A stretch of DNA of 64,000 nt from Guadua angustifolia. Lineage: Eukaryota > Streptophyta > Magnoliopsida > Poales > Poaceae. The stretch covers positions 5,270,001-5,334,000 of the forward strand of contig CM070511.1 in assembly GCA_036346375.1 (NCBI GenBank), in the 5' to 3' direction. The position numbers and the translations under genes are program-made. Position 1 is the stretch's first letter, and each line of letters starts with the position of its first letter. Shown piece after piece: positions 30,891 through 43,706 of the stretch. The notes under the pieces are model-generated. The model was given only the letters and a program-made list of their open reading frames with translations, was not told the origin of the DNA and made no database searches.

Positions 30891-32442
30891 ATGAAAAATG
30901 TTTTTTTTTGAAAGACTGAAAGAAAAATGGTTATAAATGAGTACATATATGAGCATGAATCCATAGTTCGTGTACCAATCAAGCTGGCTGGCCTAGCTTC
31001 CTCCCCACATGTAGGGGTAGAACCGAACTATAGAGGGGCCCACACGATCGAGGGCCCTAACTGCTTAGCAAGCAACAGAAATTAAGTGGTCGACATTGCT
31101 GTTGCTGCTGCTCTGTCATACATGATTCGGTGGTACGACGAGGAGTTGATATTGTACTATACTAGCTATATATCCGTGCGATACAATGAAAATTCAATTT
31201 GTAATAAAAAACTTATTTACATAGAGTACTAATCTTATCTAAATAATAATGTTCACTCTGAATGTGCAATAGTTAAATGTTTAAATCAATTCATTGAAGC
31301 ATACAAATTCCAAATACCTGTTTACAAACTTGAGCTTAAAATTATATTTAATTTCATAAATTTAAATAATAACATCACAACACTTGGGATTGTAAAATTG
31401 TAACACTATAATTCGAGATCGATCGATCGATGGAGAGAGGTATCACCTGCTGCCACATAGGCGCAAAGACATTGAAGAGGTATACGTCATCTATATGTGC
31501 CTACCATCATCAGCAGCGTGCGTGGCTCGTACGCCTTACTCCGGTCATACCATAGCCCTATTCCATCAACTAGCTCCACCACCTCCTCGCCTCCCCCCGC
31601 GAGCGTCTCCCTCAACCTGTTGACATCACTACCGCGGTGAGCTCCAGCAGCACCACCAGCCTATCTCGTCGCCTACCAACGGCGATCTGCCCCTACACTG
31701 CATCGACGAGATCAGAAAAGTCGTCCATTACCTCTGCTCAATGGATAAACTCAACACATCTGCAAAAGAGGCAAGAAACGGTGGGGTTATATAGATTCAG
31801 TAACCGAGTAGATATTTATGGAATCTAGATTAAGAAATCGTCGAATAAGGAAGGCAACAAAAGGAAAAGAAGCGAGAAGAAATCCAACTCCATGAATCGG
31901 AGCTCTACTTCCTTCGTAAGGAAATTAATCAATCCAATCCGAAAAACACTGGGAGTAATCGCCGCCGATTCGAATGTCAGATCAATGGGAGAAAGGAAAG
32001 CAATAAATGAGTTATACATATTCATTTACCTCTCACGACGGGATGATCCAATCCAATTTACCGGGGTGGCCACTGCCCGCTTCCCACTTAGCCATACGGG
32101 TGCGCACATGTGTAAAGGTGAGAGTGGAGAACGGATGTATCACTACTAACTCCTAATTAAAATTAGTAGAGATATCAGCGTGTATCTTCTTAATTAGTAG
32201 TTCTTAATTATATATGCTGTCTATGTCTAGTTTGCCTGTCACTAAGAGATATGACGACGATGAGGAGTCGGGCCTACTTGTTGATTGAGATGACAAATGC
32301 AAGGCCATGCTTGCGCTGCGTCATCGTAGATTGTCCTAGCATGCTTCTGGCCTTCCAAATCGAAGATACCTCGATTTTATAACAGAAATCAGCGATCAGT
32401 ACACGTGGTGTGACTGGATTACAACCAATTATATATAGTTTA
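30891..32442. other. Interval without a recognised gene or element
   Basis: About 1.5 kb of mixed sequence. Short frames exist (31637-31828 and 31892-32149 on +) but show no domain, and their codon content is unremarkable. A TATATATCCGTGCGA stretch (about 31165) recalls dispersed grass repeats, but no boundaries were found. Confidence 0.4.
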
Positions 32443-32969
32443 TGTTAAAGTAGGGAAACTCACATTTAGTATTTTAGGATTTAGAAAGGTAAATGCTAAA
32501 TGAATCATAATATTATTAGCATTTTTACTTATTTTGCTGTAGGATTTCTACTTCTCTTTAGAGGAAGACTAAGGCAATATAAATCCATAAGTAGCCATAG
32601 AGAACTCAAGTAACCAAGAAGTCACAAATCAACCCATCTAAAGTAAGAGATTCACGAGAGGATTTAATGCTAGGTTATTTTTTAGCACTAGATTTTTATA
32701 TAAGATAAGTATCCAAAGGTCCTAAAAGGTTTGAGAGGTTGTGAAAGAGAAACAACCCATTATATTTTCCTTAGGTTGTGCTTAAAAATTTGCGGTTGGC
32801 TTTACCAAATCTTTCTCTCTTGTCATGGTTGCTTCATCGCCGTTACTTTGGTTCTTTATGAGATTTAACTTTTTTTGAACTTAAGACAGTGCAAGTTCGT
32901 ACCGAATCTAACAAAACTCTAATTTGATACGGGGCTACTGCACACAAGAAGGTGTATTATAATATAACA
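32443..32969 (+). repeat. 5' LTR of Copia-2 (527 bp)
   Basis: TG...CA bounded and directly followed by the methionine-tRNA type primer site. It contains GGCAATATAAATCC (about 32574), a TATA-like box whose counterpart in the 3' LTR is GGCTATATAAACC (about 34712). Confidence 0.7.
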
Positions 32970-33049
32970 AGCGGTATCAGAGCCAATGAAATATTAATCA
33001 TATTAGCGAGAAGGTTAGTAAATTGTCAAGTGGCATAAAATCAAGATCG

Positions 33050-34180
33050 ATGTCGACGATGTGGAATCATGTTGAAAAATTTAACGGTAGAGGAAATGTT
33101 GGCGTGTAACAAAGTGTGTTGAATAATGTCCCAATCTAGCAAGAGTTAATCACTGCTCTTGAAGGAGATAAACAAAAAAAATGTCGCTAAAGATAAGAAG
33201 GTGATGGTGTTGACAGCTATCTATGTCTCTTCAATGGTGTAAAATACTCGATGATCAAAGAGAATTAGCTAAATAAATTATGAAAAGACTTAGAAGAATT
33301 ATATATGGCAAAATCATTGACATATCGATGGATGCCGAAGCGATAACTATACAACTTGCACATGGAAGAAAGTACACGGTTCGTAGACCATTTCAATATC
33401 TTCAGCAATTTTATTATAGAGTTGATTAGTGTGAATAAGAAGATTGAGGAGAATGATAAGGTCGTCATACTAGTATCATCTCTACCACTATACTGGGAGT
33501 AATTAGTGATGAATATTCTTATCAGGAAAAGCACTCTCAATTTCAGGTGATCAAGCATTGGGTGCAGTAGGTGTTGCAGATAAAAGCAATAGTTACAGGA
33601 AAAAAAGGGCAAAAACAAGGATACATGTGTATGCGATCTATGTGATAAGGAAGGTTATATGATAAAGGATTGTCTAAGTTTGAAGCAAATGAATGATGGA
33701 TACTCAATGGAGGTAGCAAAAGATAATTTGAATGTACTTCTCACCAGTCAATTAGGTACTTCTGATAGATGGATTTTAGATTCAGGTTATTGCTTTAACA
33801 TATGTTCGAAGAGAGATATTTGATGAAGAATCTCTAAGCCCGATACATTGAACTATTCACTTGGCTTATTGTAAGGAGTATGTAATTACTGAGGTGTGAA
33901 CAATCACATTTGAGATATATGATGAAGCACATTACACATTGATGGAGTTCAGCATGTTCCTAGCATAAAGAAGAATCTAATATCAATGAGACTACTTGAA
34001 CTTGAAGGTTGTGAGGTAACAATTTGAGGTAGAGTCAAGCGAGTTACTTGCGAAGAACATGTAATCATGAAAAGTATCTATTGCAATGGAGGATACTGAT
34101 TGATGAGTAAAACTAAAGAAAGAGCAATCAATGGGAGGTCTGGTAACAATCCAGATCAGGAGAATGAAACTATAGGTAAT
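33050..34180 (+). pseudogene. Copia-2 gag/protease remnants
   Basis: Pieces in shifting phases. Near 33060 there is a MWNHVEKFNGRGN start typical of Copia gag. Near 33630-33690 there is a CDLCDKEGYMIKDC zinc knuckle. Near 33765 there is DRWILDSGYCFN, the protease site (WILDSG). Near 33960-34060 there is KKNLISMRLLELEGCEV, the segment before integrase. Stops occur in every phase. It never reaches the integrase core. Confidence 0.7.
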
Positions 34181-34588
34181 CATATCTCAGTTGTAGTTAT
34201 GTGTGGAATTGCAAATTAAGATGGCTGAAAAAAATCTAATAGACGTAAATGTGAAGGTACAAGCTATTGGAAGAAGGAAGATATGGTGGGATCAATCATG
34301 GTACCAACGAGTTGGTAGAGCTAAGAGGTGGCACAAACTTATGGCTTGCATGGTTGTAGGAATAGGAGATGTGATTAGCCAAACTATACAAATAAATGGC
34401 TCTTAGGTGGAGGGTTCGGGAGATCAAATCCGAACACCAACATGCATATTATGGTAATGCGCATATATAAGCTCCTGTGGTGGGGCACTTCTAAAGGAGG
34501 AAGATTAAATAAAAAAATATAGAGCCAACTTGAAGTGAGTTCTTAGAGTAACATGATGACTTCAACAGATAAGAGTTAAGATGGAGAT

Positions 34589-34920
34589 TGTTAAAGTATG
34601 GTGACTCATATGTAGTCTTTTATGATTGAGAAATGTGTACTATATGAATTCTAATAGGATTATAATTTCTACTTTATTTTGAAGTAGAATTATTACTTCC
34701 CTTTAGAGGAGAACTAATTGGCTATATAAACCTACGGAGTGGTTATGGAGAACCCAAGTAACTAAGAAGTTACAAACTAACTTATCCAAAATCCTCACTG
34801 TTATTTTCCTCTCTACCGTACCAAATATATTGAGGTTCTCTCTCAAATCCGATCCCCGTCTGGTTGCTCGGCTCTCTCCTCTGGCAGCTCTGCTGCCCTC
34901 TGAGGTAGACATGCTAGCGA
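34589..34920 (+). repeat. 3' LTR of Copia-2, right boundary unclear
   Basis: TGTTAAAGTATGG after a purine tract. Similar to the 5' LTR through CAAGTAACTAAGAAGTTACAA (ending about 34775), then different. The right boundary could be anywhere from about 34900 to 34963 (TTAACA). No target duplication was found. Confidence 0.55.
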
Positions 34921-34963
34921 GGTCGTCCTTTAATTGCCGTCACGCGTTGATGCTTCATTAACA

Positions 34964-36064
34964 CATTCCGTCGCGTGGCTTGTTTCTAGAGAAGACCAAG
35001 GACCTAACATTAGTCATAAGAAACACGATTCGTGTGAGTCGCGATACGGGATCGAGTTCGCGGTTCGTCACTTTCTTTTCTAATTTCCATTGTAAACATA
35101 AACTCCATATCCTAAATCGGTTCATGTCTGATGAATCTGGTTGATGATTCACATGGATCTATAGCAAATCAGGTAACTATGGAGCTAACTATGATGTGTT
35201 AAATCTTAAGGGTCCGTCCTTTATGTAATTTTTCAGACATTTGCATGTAGGCAGTAGGCATCTAGTCAAGTAAGCAAGCTTAAGCTCAGTATCAAGCTCA
35301 AGTTTTAAGCTGGGCTCATTGGCAGTCCTAGCACCTTCTAGGACTGACTTGGCTGATTAGTCCAGCAATTAATTGGTGATGGTGGCTAAACAATCATGAA
35401 TAGTGTAATCGAAGTGCAATTAACATAGTCGAATGATTAATTGATCGCATAATTCAATTAATCGGCCGTTTTTCAATTCATCATTTGTTTTTCCTATATA
35501 ATCACGAAAATAGCTTATTTATTCACTAAGTACGATAAATTAGTTTATAATATTATGTCATAGTGTTCATAGTATATATCTTTTAGATGAAGTATAAATA
35601 ATGAAATGTAAAACAGGTTTTGTAGAGTGATTAATAACTTTAAGTAAACAAAATGTTTCTAGTTAATTATAAATATAAATATATATTTAATAAAATTACA
35701 TAACCATCTATGAATTTTCAATTAATAGGTTATATCGTGATTAATCGTTTAGTGGTGCCGAATCCTTTCATCAAGTGTACACCGTTTCCACGGCGCTGGC
35801 AGCAAGGACCTGACACTTCAATTCTGAGGAAAATGGAGTAGACTCCTAGGTGATAAGATATGATCGTTATGCCTGCCCATCTCGATCAGCTTGTCGAGGA
35901 AAACAAGTGGTTGGGGAATTTTACAAACGGCCATGCATGGGGAATTATACCTTTATTATACTTCACAGGATTCACGTCCTGCTAGCGTGTCCATGTCGCG
36001 CAAGCCGTGCGCGGCCGGCTCGGCGGTTTGGTTCTTTTTTCTCATGTGTAGATCCCTTAAAAAA
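34964..36064. other. Interval without a recognised gene
   Basis: About 1.1 kb, AT-rich in the middle. Nothing with a domain or clear repeat boundary. It ends in the likely target site of the LINE. Confidence 0.4.
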
Positions 36065-36319
36065 ACATAATTATGTTTTTTTAGATAAAAAGGCCATCAA
36101 AGATGATGACCCGGTTCCATTAAAGAAACCAACATTAGCTCAGTTAATGTCCAGACATAGCATCACAACCTCCACCCCAACATCACAGGGCACCATCAAC
36201 AAAACAGAACCCAAAAACAGACCACAAACATCACCATACTTTCCATGCTAACACAACATTACTCAACATCACAGATCACCACAACAACCAGAAACCACAG
36301 ATAATGCTTCATTTCTTCA

Positions 36320-38170
36320 GTGCGAAACCATGTACTCCAGGGGCAGAGGCGCTAGAATTTTGGATTCCATAAACTTGCAAAACACAACAATCTTGGCCTC
36401 CATCTCCCCCTGGAACAAAGGGTTCCAATCTCTCAGCACAGACATCACTTTTCTCCAAATAATTTTTACATTTGACCATGTTATTTCTAATTTTCCAAAT
36501 ACTCCAAAAGGAACACCATGCAAACGGAACACCATGTTATTTCTAATTTTCCAAATACTCCAAAAGGTAGCAACACAAATCGAGTTTAAAGCACCGTTCT
36601 TAGAATTGCTCAACCAAAACTAAGCCACAGATTCAAAATTAGTCCCGACATTAACATCAAAGTAATCATAGATCAAATGCCAAATGTTTTTAGCCACAAC
36701 ACAATCAAAAAAGATATGATTAACCGATTCAAATTCATCGCAGCAATAACAAGCATTTCCCTTATCAATGCCTCTTTTCAATAAATTGTCTTTAGTCATG
36801 ATTTTATTATGAGCAAGAAGCCAAAGAAACACCTGAACTCTTGGGGGAACAATCAACTTCCAAACAGCGGGAATAAAAACGGGGATAACCCCCCTGAAAT
36901 TGATAATGGCATAAAGAGATTTAACTGAGTAAGTACCCTTGCTAGAATATTGCCAAACTAATGAATCATCCTCATCAGAAAGAGTAATACTCTCCGCCAC
37001 CTCCACAAGCTCAAACTATCTAATTATTAAATCTTCTGAAAAGGATCTTCTAAAGGTGCATCTAACATTCGAATCGTCCCAAATATCAGAAATAGAACTA
37101 CCTTTTTCATTGACCAGAGCATAAAGATCCCAAAACTGAATAGCTAAACAAGAGACACCAAACCAAATGTCTTCCCAAAATTTGACTTTTTTACCATTAC
37201 CCACAGACCAACTGTACCCAAATTTAGTTGCCTGGGTGCCCAAAGAACCCCTTTCCAAAAACCAGACGGATGATCGGGATGGCAAGCAAAAATATTTGGA
37301 TTATCAATCTTGTATTTAAATTTAATCAAATCAACCCATAGTTTGTTTTCATTAGCATATAATCTCTTAATCCAAGAAGCTAGCAGGCACAAGTTTAAAT
37401 CTCTAATATTAGGGATTCCGAGCCCACCAAACTCCTTTTCCATGCAAACTAAATGCCAATTGGCTAAATGGAGCTTATGATGACCTTCGAAATCGTTCCA
37501 CAGACAGTTTGACATATGAGAATTCAAAATATCCAGAGCTCATTTAGGAAACTTGAAAAAAGACAGCAAGTAAACAGGAATGCTCGCTAAATAGACTTTG
37601 ATAAGAGTTAGCCGCCCACCATAAGAAAGTAATTTGCCTCTCCAGCCTGCAATTCTCTTCAACGTTTTATCAACTAAGGGCTGTAAATCTTCCTTATTAA
37701 TCTTATCATAATGAAGAGGAACACTAAGATATTTAATGGGGAAAGAACCAACTTTGCAACAAAGAATGTTTGCATAACGATTAGACTCACTATCATCACA
37801 ACCCAAAGGAATCAACTCAAATTTATGGAAGTTTATTCTCAAACTAGACATATGTTCAAAACAGGAAAGAAACCATTTAAGATGAACAACAATTCTCTCA
37901 TCATTCTTAATGAAAAGGAGAGTATCATCAGCGTATTGTAGGCTAACAATACCTCCAGCACAAAAATCACTACAAAGTCCTTCTACTAAACCTTTAGTAA
38001 CAGCCTTCTGCAACATTCTGGTAAAAATATCTGCAACCAAGTTAAAAAGAATAGGAGACAACGGATCTCCCTATCTCAAACCCTTACCTGTTTGAAAGAA
38101 ATCACTTTCCTCATTATTAATTTTGATCCCCACTGACCCTTTAAGAAGTAAAGAAAAAATCCAGCTTTGC
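36320..38170 (-). pseudogene. LINE ORF2, C-terminal half: RT motifs B-E and zf-RVT
   Basis: Below the solo LTR the minus strand reads GDPLSPILFNLVADIFTRML, then IVSLQYADDTLLFIKN (YADD catalytic pair, about 37930) and FPIKYLSVPLHYDKINKEDL. After a stop at 37540 the same phase continues with SHMSNCLWNDFEG and LVCMEKEFGGLGIPNIRDLN. After further shifts it reaches TYSVKSLYAIINF and VWKLIVPPRVQVFLWLLAHN (zf-RVT, about 36780-36890), with CYCCDEFESVNHIFFDC as the Cys-rich motif. A 56-bp duplication (36475-36511 / 36531-36567) shifts the phase near the end. Confidence 0.88.
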
Positions 38171-38175
38171 CATTT

Positions 38176-39194
38176 TGTCGGCGTTTCGTAAACCGGCAAG
38201 TAAATTTGTAAGTCAAGGGGCCGCGCGCTCCCGCTTCCTTGAATGGTTAGACTACAGGAGCCTAGGGTTTATACTGGTTCGGGCTGAATGTCCCTACGTC
38301 CAGTTCGTGTGGTGGTATTGTATTGATGGGGGCGCAGAGGACTGCGTTTGATTACAACTCGGACAGGTCCGAGGGAGTTCTTTTGCTACCGTGATTGTTT
38401 GGGTGAGTGGTTGATCGATCCCTCCTCGGGTCCCGCTTCTCCTTATATAGGCACTGGGAAGACGGGTTACACGGGAGTCCGGAGGATATGCAAGAAACAA
38501 GGAAGGATGCCTAACGGCTAGGCGCTGCGCTCTATGCCGAGGTGTTGAGTCTTGACCTCGAAGTCCGCTCCAAGGCTCGACATCCGTCCGCTGATCGTCT
38601 TTGCCATATCGGGTTGGTAGACACACGGGTTGGTGCGGTGTCCGTCCCCTCCGAAGCGGCGTCTCAACCCCCGTGCGTATGCCTACGCCGACGTCTGGGC
38701 GGCCGGGCTTGGGGCTTGCCTTGGGCGTGTCGTACTCCTTTACTATACATGAACATGCGATGGGACACCGCTTGACTTTGGCGCCCTCTAGGATTGCCTC
38801 GGAACGGACCCACCTGCTCCTGACAAGGGCGTTGTATTCGTGAGACAAGCGTTCACCCCGGGGTTTGTTGGCGTTGCTGCGGAGGCCCCGATTTGAAGCT
38901 CGTCGAGGGCTTCGCTTGGGGACCTGGTTGGAGCGTCCGAGTTGACCCTTGGTCGGAGGCTTCATGACGCCCGACCTGGGTCTTGGTCGGAGCCTTCGGA
39001 CGGCTCCGACTATTGTTCTGGTCGAGGCCGGTGGCTTCGGCGAAGGCCCACAGCTCCTTTCCGCCCATGAGGTTCCCCGTTTTTGAGGTGGGCCTGAATT
39101 GGCCCACCTGAGCTTCCGATTGTTTCGGATGATAATCCCTCTTTATGAGGATGAAGTCTAGGCTGTGGGGTACCCCAGGTATAAGTATTCGTCA
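38176..39194 (-). mobile_element. Solo LTR, same Gypsy family (copy 2, 1019 bp), inside the LINE
   Basis: TGTCGGCG at 38176 to ATTCGTCA at 39194, flanked by the perfect duplication CATTT (38171-38175 and 39195-39199). Minus orientation: CCTATATAAGG (about 38440-38450) and TTCAGCCCGAACCAGTATAA (about 38268-38287). It separates RT motif A (FEKAYDKVNW at about 39240) from motif B (GDPLSPIL at about 38050). The open frame 38294-38965 on the minus strand has no domain. Confidence 0.93.
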
Positions 39195-39199
39195 CATTT

Positions 39200-41005
39200 G
39201 TTACCAAAACCCCATTTGTTTAAAATATCCATCAAAAAATCCAATTAACTTTATCGTAAGCCTTCTCAAAATCCAATTTAAGAACTAGACCTTGCGTTTT
39301 GTCTTGATGAATTTTGTGGATGATCTCATGAGCAGTAACAACACTCTCTAAAATATATCTATTCTTCAAAAAAGCTGATTGATTCTGAGAAATAATCCTA
39401 TTACAGATCGGACTGAGTCTGTTTGTAAGCACTTTAGTGATGATTTTATAACTACAATTCAACAAGCTGATAGGTCTAAACTGCTTAATATTTCTAGCAT
39501 TGTTCTCTTTCGGAATCAATGAAATCATATCAAAATTAAGTCGAAACACATCTAACTCACATTTTTCTAGATCTCTAAAAAGATTAAGTAAGTCATCTTT
39601 GATCAAATCCCAAAACTTCTGGTAAAAAAAAAAGGAAGACCATCAGGTCCCGGAGCCCCATCAGCGTAAGACCCAAAAACAACCTTTTTAACCTCCTCTT
39701 CAGTAAAAGGGGCTTCCAAAACTAAGTTCTCCTCAAAAGAAATTCTCTCCCTTTCCGCAAAGAAATGATCATTAATATTAATACTCGGTTTAGCTTCAAA
39801 CCCAAACAAAGACTTGTAGTAATCACAGGCAATGTTCAGCACCTTGTTGGTGTCACTAGTCGGCCCTACCGGACCATCTAGAATAGGAATAAAATTCTTC
39901 CTGCGCCATGGAAATACTTGGTATTCCTATCACCTTTCTTCACCCACCTATCTCTAGCTCTTTGTTTGGCTTTTGTTTCTTCCATAGCCCAGAAATTCTC
40001 AAGCTCTTTTTTTACAAACACAAATCTATCATTCTCTCTGTTAGAAAGCGTTCTAGATTCAGATAAAACATCCAAGGCAATATACACATCCAGAAGTAAT
40101 TTTTTCATTCTCTTAATGCCAGCTTCAATATTACAACTCCACCCTTTAGTTACTCTTCTAATATTTCTAACCTTCTCTTGCCAAATTTCAATAGCATTTT
40201 TCTTTTTCACATGACACTTCCATGCTTTATACACAACCTCCTTAAAATCCTCATGAAGCAACCACCATTTCTCAAATTTGTAACTAACGTTGCCATGAGC
40301 AGCACCATCCCCTGAATCCCACAGAATAGGGGTATGATCACTATTAATCCTGGCTAATGAAGAAACAATTGCAAGAGGAAAACGCTCTTCAAAAGAAGTA
40401 CTACAGAAAATTCTATCTATTTTTGACATAATTAGATTCTCTTGATTATTAGTCCAAGTGAACTGGTGACCAGCGAGTTTCATTTCCATAAGACCCCACA
40501 GGTCAATCCACTCATTAAACTTATTACACCATCTATTATCTGCTACTTCATTACTTTTATCAGTCTGGTATCTAACTAAATTAAAATCACCTCCTATCAT
40601 AATAGGAGTGATATTATCCGCAATAAAAATCTCATGAAGTTCAGAAATAAAAGCTTGTTTACCTTCATTATAAGGACAACCATACACTACCACAAGTCTC
40701 CAAATAAAATCCAACAAGTTGGACTTAATCAGGCATTGAACAGAGAATTCTTTATTTTCCACATGTAAGATATCCATAACATCAGCATTAACCCCAACCA
40801 AAATTCCCCCCGCAGAGGATTTGGCCGGCAACCAATGCTAATTGAAATTTTTCGAACCACCAATAACATTCAGAAAAGAAGCACTGAAGTTTTCTTTCTT
40901 AGTCTCTTGAAAGCCTACAAAATCAACCTTACTATTTCGAATCAGCTCAGATAAACATTGAGACTTACCAGGTTGACCTAGACCTCTAACATTCCAAAAA
41001 GTCAT
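39200..41005 (-). pseudogene. LINE ORF2, N-terminal half: AP endonuclease and RT start
   Basis: The start MTFWNVRGLGQPGK at 41005 overlaps or closely follows the ORF1 stop. A TAG at 40838 interrupts, then the same phase runs to 39878 with the endonuclease landmarks MIGGDFNLVRY, MSKIDRIFCS and INSDHTPIL (catalytic Asp/His). After a frameshift come PFTEEEVKKVVFGSYADGAP and GPDGLPFFF (39842-39603). Then the RT start follows: MISLIPKENNARNIKQFRPI, SLLNCSYKIITKVLTNRL and VLKLDFEKAYDKVNW (motif A). The protein would nick DNA and prime reverse transcription on the target. Confidence 0.9.
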
Positions 41006-41006
41006 C

Positions 41007-43706
41007 TCATAATCCTCTACCTTTCCTAGGGTGCTTGCCCCGTTTGTTTTTAGCGACCACAGTCCATTCTCCTACCCTCGAATCCCCAACAACCTCCCTC
41101 AGAGGCATTGACCTGAGAACATGCTCATTATTTTTTTCATCACAAGACACAACATCCAATCTGTGACATATATTTTTTCCATTATTATTGTCTCCCACAG
41201 AGACATTAGTAACACAATTTATCATTCTAGCAGCATCAAACTCTTTACAAAATAAAACATTATCATTTATCTCAATATCTGAGTTACCCATCGAGATATC
41301 CACCTTTTCAGCTAACTCATTTAATTCCCAAACAGAAAAAGAGTCAAAGGAACTTTTGAAAGATGTACCTTTTGGTTTGGGGCAATCCTCCAAATTTTTA
41401 ACTTGTAGCAATTCTTGAGCCTTTTGAAGAATAGATTTACCTTGGTCTTCAATTCTTTTACTCCTTTTGCTAGGAATTGGACCCCATTTCTTCAATCTTT
41501 TGTTCACCAGATGACTAGTAGGAGATTTGATCACATCCTCTTCTTGAACAGTTCCAGAGACATCACCCACGGCAGCATTCTCATTGATCCCAGTATCCTG
41601 CTGATCTTCCAGAGAACCCACAGAGCAGTTCGAAGCCAAAAGCACAGGATCATATGTCTGCTCCTCTTGCACAATACCCAAACTATTCAAGGAATCTGGT
41701 TCTCCTGACATTTCCTCCCTGATTTCATCCCAGTCTTCATCTGAACCCACCATTTCTAACTCCTTAAGAAGCCCAAAACATTTCTCATCATCAATCACCT
41801 CTTCTATAAAAGCTTTACTCATATTCTCCTGGAGCATTTGAACCCATGTTTTCTTCACACTCGAGCCAGAAACCAACATCTCATTCTTCCCACTGACAAC
41901 ATCTTCAGCATCTTGTAAACCAGCAATCTTTTCCCTGTGGACTTTTGAATTAGAACCACTAGACTGTTTAGGAGAAGGACCAAAAAGTTTAGGCTCATTC
42001 AACTCATTATTCTGATCAGTAATCATTCCATCATTTTTATCCTCCAAGTTCTTAGATTTATCATCAAAATCATCAAAACCATCATCATCATCATTTCCGT
42101 CATCCAAACCATCTACTTCAACTGAGCCAGGGGATTCACTTTTCTCTACCAGTAAAGAAATCCAGAACAAAAACTTTTCAGCACCCATTAGTCTTTGTTG
42201 TGGGATCTTGGAAGGATCTCTACAAGCAATCCGAATTCTAGTAACCTCATAGAAACTCTTAAAAAGCCCAGTCCAGTCCACATTGAGTAATAAACCAAGA
42301 CACGAAGCAATCTGATCAAACACCTTTCAAGTACACCATTTGGGTGGAACACCTCTAATTTGAACCCAAGTTTCCTGAAGTTCTTCGAAAACATCAATTT
42401 CTCCTTTCCAGTCCTCAATGTAAACTGTCACCCCAGCTTTAGAAAGGTTGAAACTAGGAAGAAGAGCTAGGTATGTAACTTTTTTTTGAGGAGGAAAACG
42501 GACAAGGAACCTAAAAGGTTCTAACTGCCTAATTTGCCAAGGCCATTTAGCATCAAAAATGTCAGCAAGATTTTTCTCCATTTCAGCCAGACTAATCTCC
42601 CCTTGATCTATGGTAAGGATGCCACAATTGTTGAACCTAAATGAAGCACATAGACTAGATTCTGGTACTTCAAAATAGAAAAAACCTAATCCACTAGCAG
42701 CACTTCCAATGTATTTAGTAGGAACATGAGAATGCAGACGAATAGGGCAATTATCAACATGATGATTTGGATCTTCACAAATGAAACACCACTTAGGGTT
42801 CTTACAACTTCTCACTAAATGGCCAGGTTCTCCACAGTTGTAGTAGATCGAGGGAACATACACAGATTCAGAAACAACTGGTGTATCAGGAGGGGTACCT
42901 TTAGGTTGATTAATCCCAGCACGTTGACTGTTAGTGTTACCTGCTGCATCCAAACTCTGAGGACGAATACCTTGAGGGGGACGACTCGGCGCCTAGTTCG
43001 GAGGGAACCAAGGCTGCGGTAACCATTGCTGATGACGATCCCTGTGGTTTCGCTGACCCCTGAAAGGAGGCAGTGGACGCCATCCCCGACCAAAACCTCC
43101 GCCTCCTCCTCTGCCCTAGTGATTCCATCCACAATCCACCATCTTCAAAACCTCAGCAAAAGTTGGATCCCCTCTTCCTTTGCCGCAGAAATTCTTGGTG
43201 AAACTTAAGGAGTGGGGATTGGGGGAGAAATAATCCCGAGTTGAGGCTGGAAAACAATCTGCTACCGAGAACTTTCCGGAATCGAGCAAGTTTTTTCGGA
43301 TCCAGACGCGTGCCCCGCACGCCGCCTGAACCCTAGAAACTGGGGAACGAATCGGAACACTCCAGAGTTGCCCAAACAATTCCTCAATACATTCCTCAAC
43401 ATCACTCTCTGCGTCTGGGGCCGACCGGGATTCCAGACGCAAATCCACCTTCCCAAAATGCCCTTCCGATCCACCGCTGTGTACGCCAGATGTCACCAAT
43501 CGACTTGAGGAAGGAGGGCATACCGCGGAGAGCGACGGGAGAACCAACTTCGAGCATTCAGCGCGAGAAGAATTAGCCGAAAGTTGATCAATGCATGGCG
43601 CGAAAGACCTCACGGAGGTCGACAATGGTGAAATTCCTCGAATTGGCTCCCCAGCAGGGCTCGAGGAAGAAGGTTCGAGAGACTTCATCCTCACCACTTT
43701 TTTCAA
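41007..43706 (-). pseudogene. LINE ORF1 (gag-like, zinc knuckle) with three in-frame stops
   Basis: One reading phase holds from the ATG at 43706 to the stop at 41007 (about 900 codons), broken only by nonsense codons: TAG 43116-43118, TAG 42993-42995 and TGA 42327-42329. The N-terminal part is Ser/Pro-rich. In the middle are YNCGEPGHLVRSC (CX2CX4HX4C, about 42830) and a second Cys/His cluster, CFICEDPNHHVDNC. Then comes a DUF4283-like stretch (YIEDWKGEIDVFEELQETWV, VQIRGVPPKWC). The C-terminal part is acidic and low in complexity. It would bind the element's RNA. Absence of frameshifts suggests moderate age. Confidence 0.85.

Larger units (their letters stand above)
32443..34920 (+). mobile_element. 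Internally deleted Copia retrotransposon (Copia-2)
   Basis: A 5' LTR starting TGTTAAAGTAGGG (32443) and ending ATAACA (32969) is followed by the primer site GGTATCAGAGCC (32973-32984), decayed gag and protease, and then a jump to a purine tract (AGATGGAGATTG) and a 3' LTR starting TGTTAAAGTATGG (34589). The integrase core, RT and RNase H are missing. The two LTRs are recognisably alike only in their first ~210 bp, so either they diverged greatly or the 3' one is a recombinant. Confidence 0.75.

Noticed and set aside
31637..32149. Two small plus-strand frames.
   Set aside because: Short, no domain, no start context or neighbouring exons.
38294..38965. 223-aa minus-strand open frame.
   Set aside because: Inside the second solo LTR; same argument as for 2371-3069.
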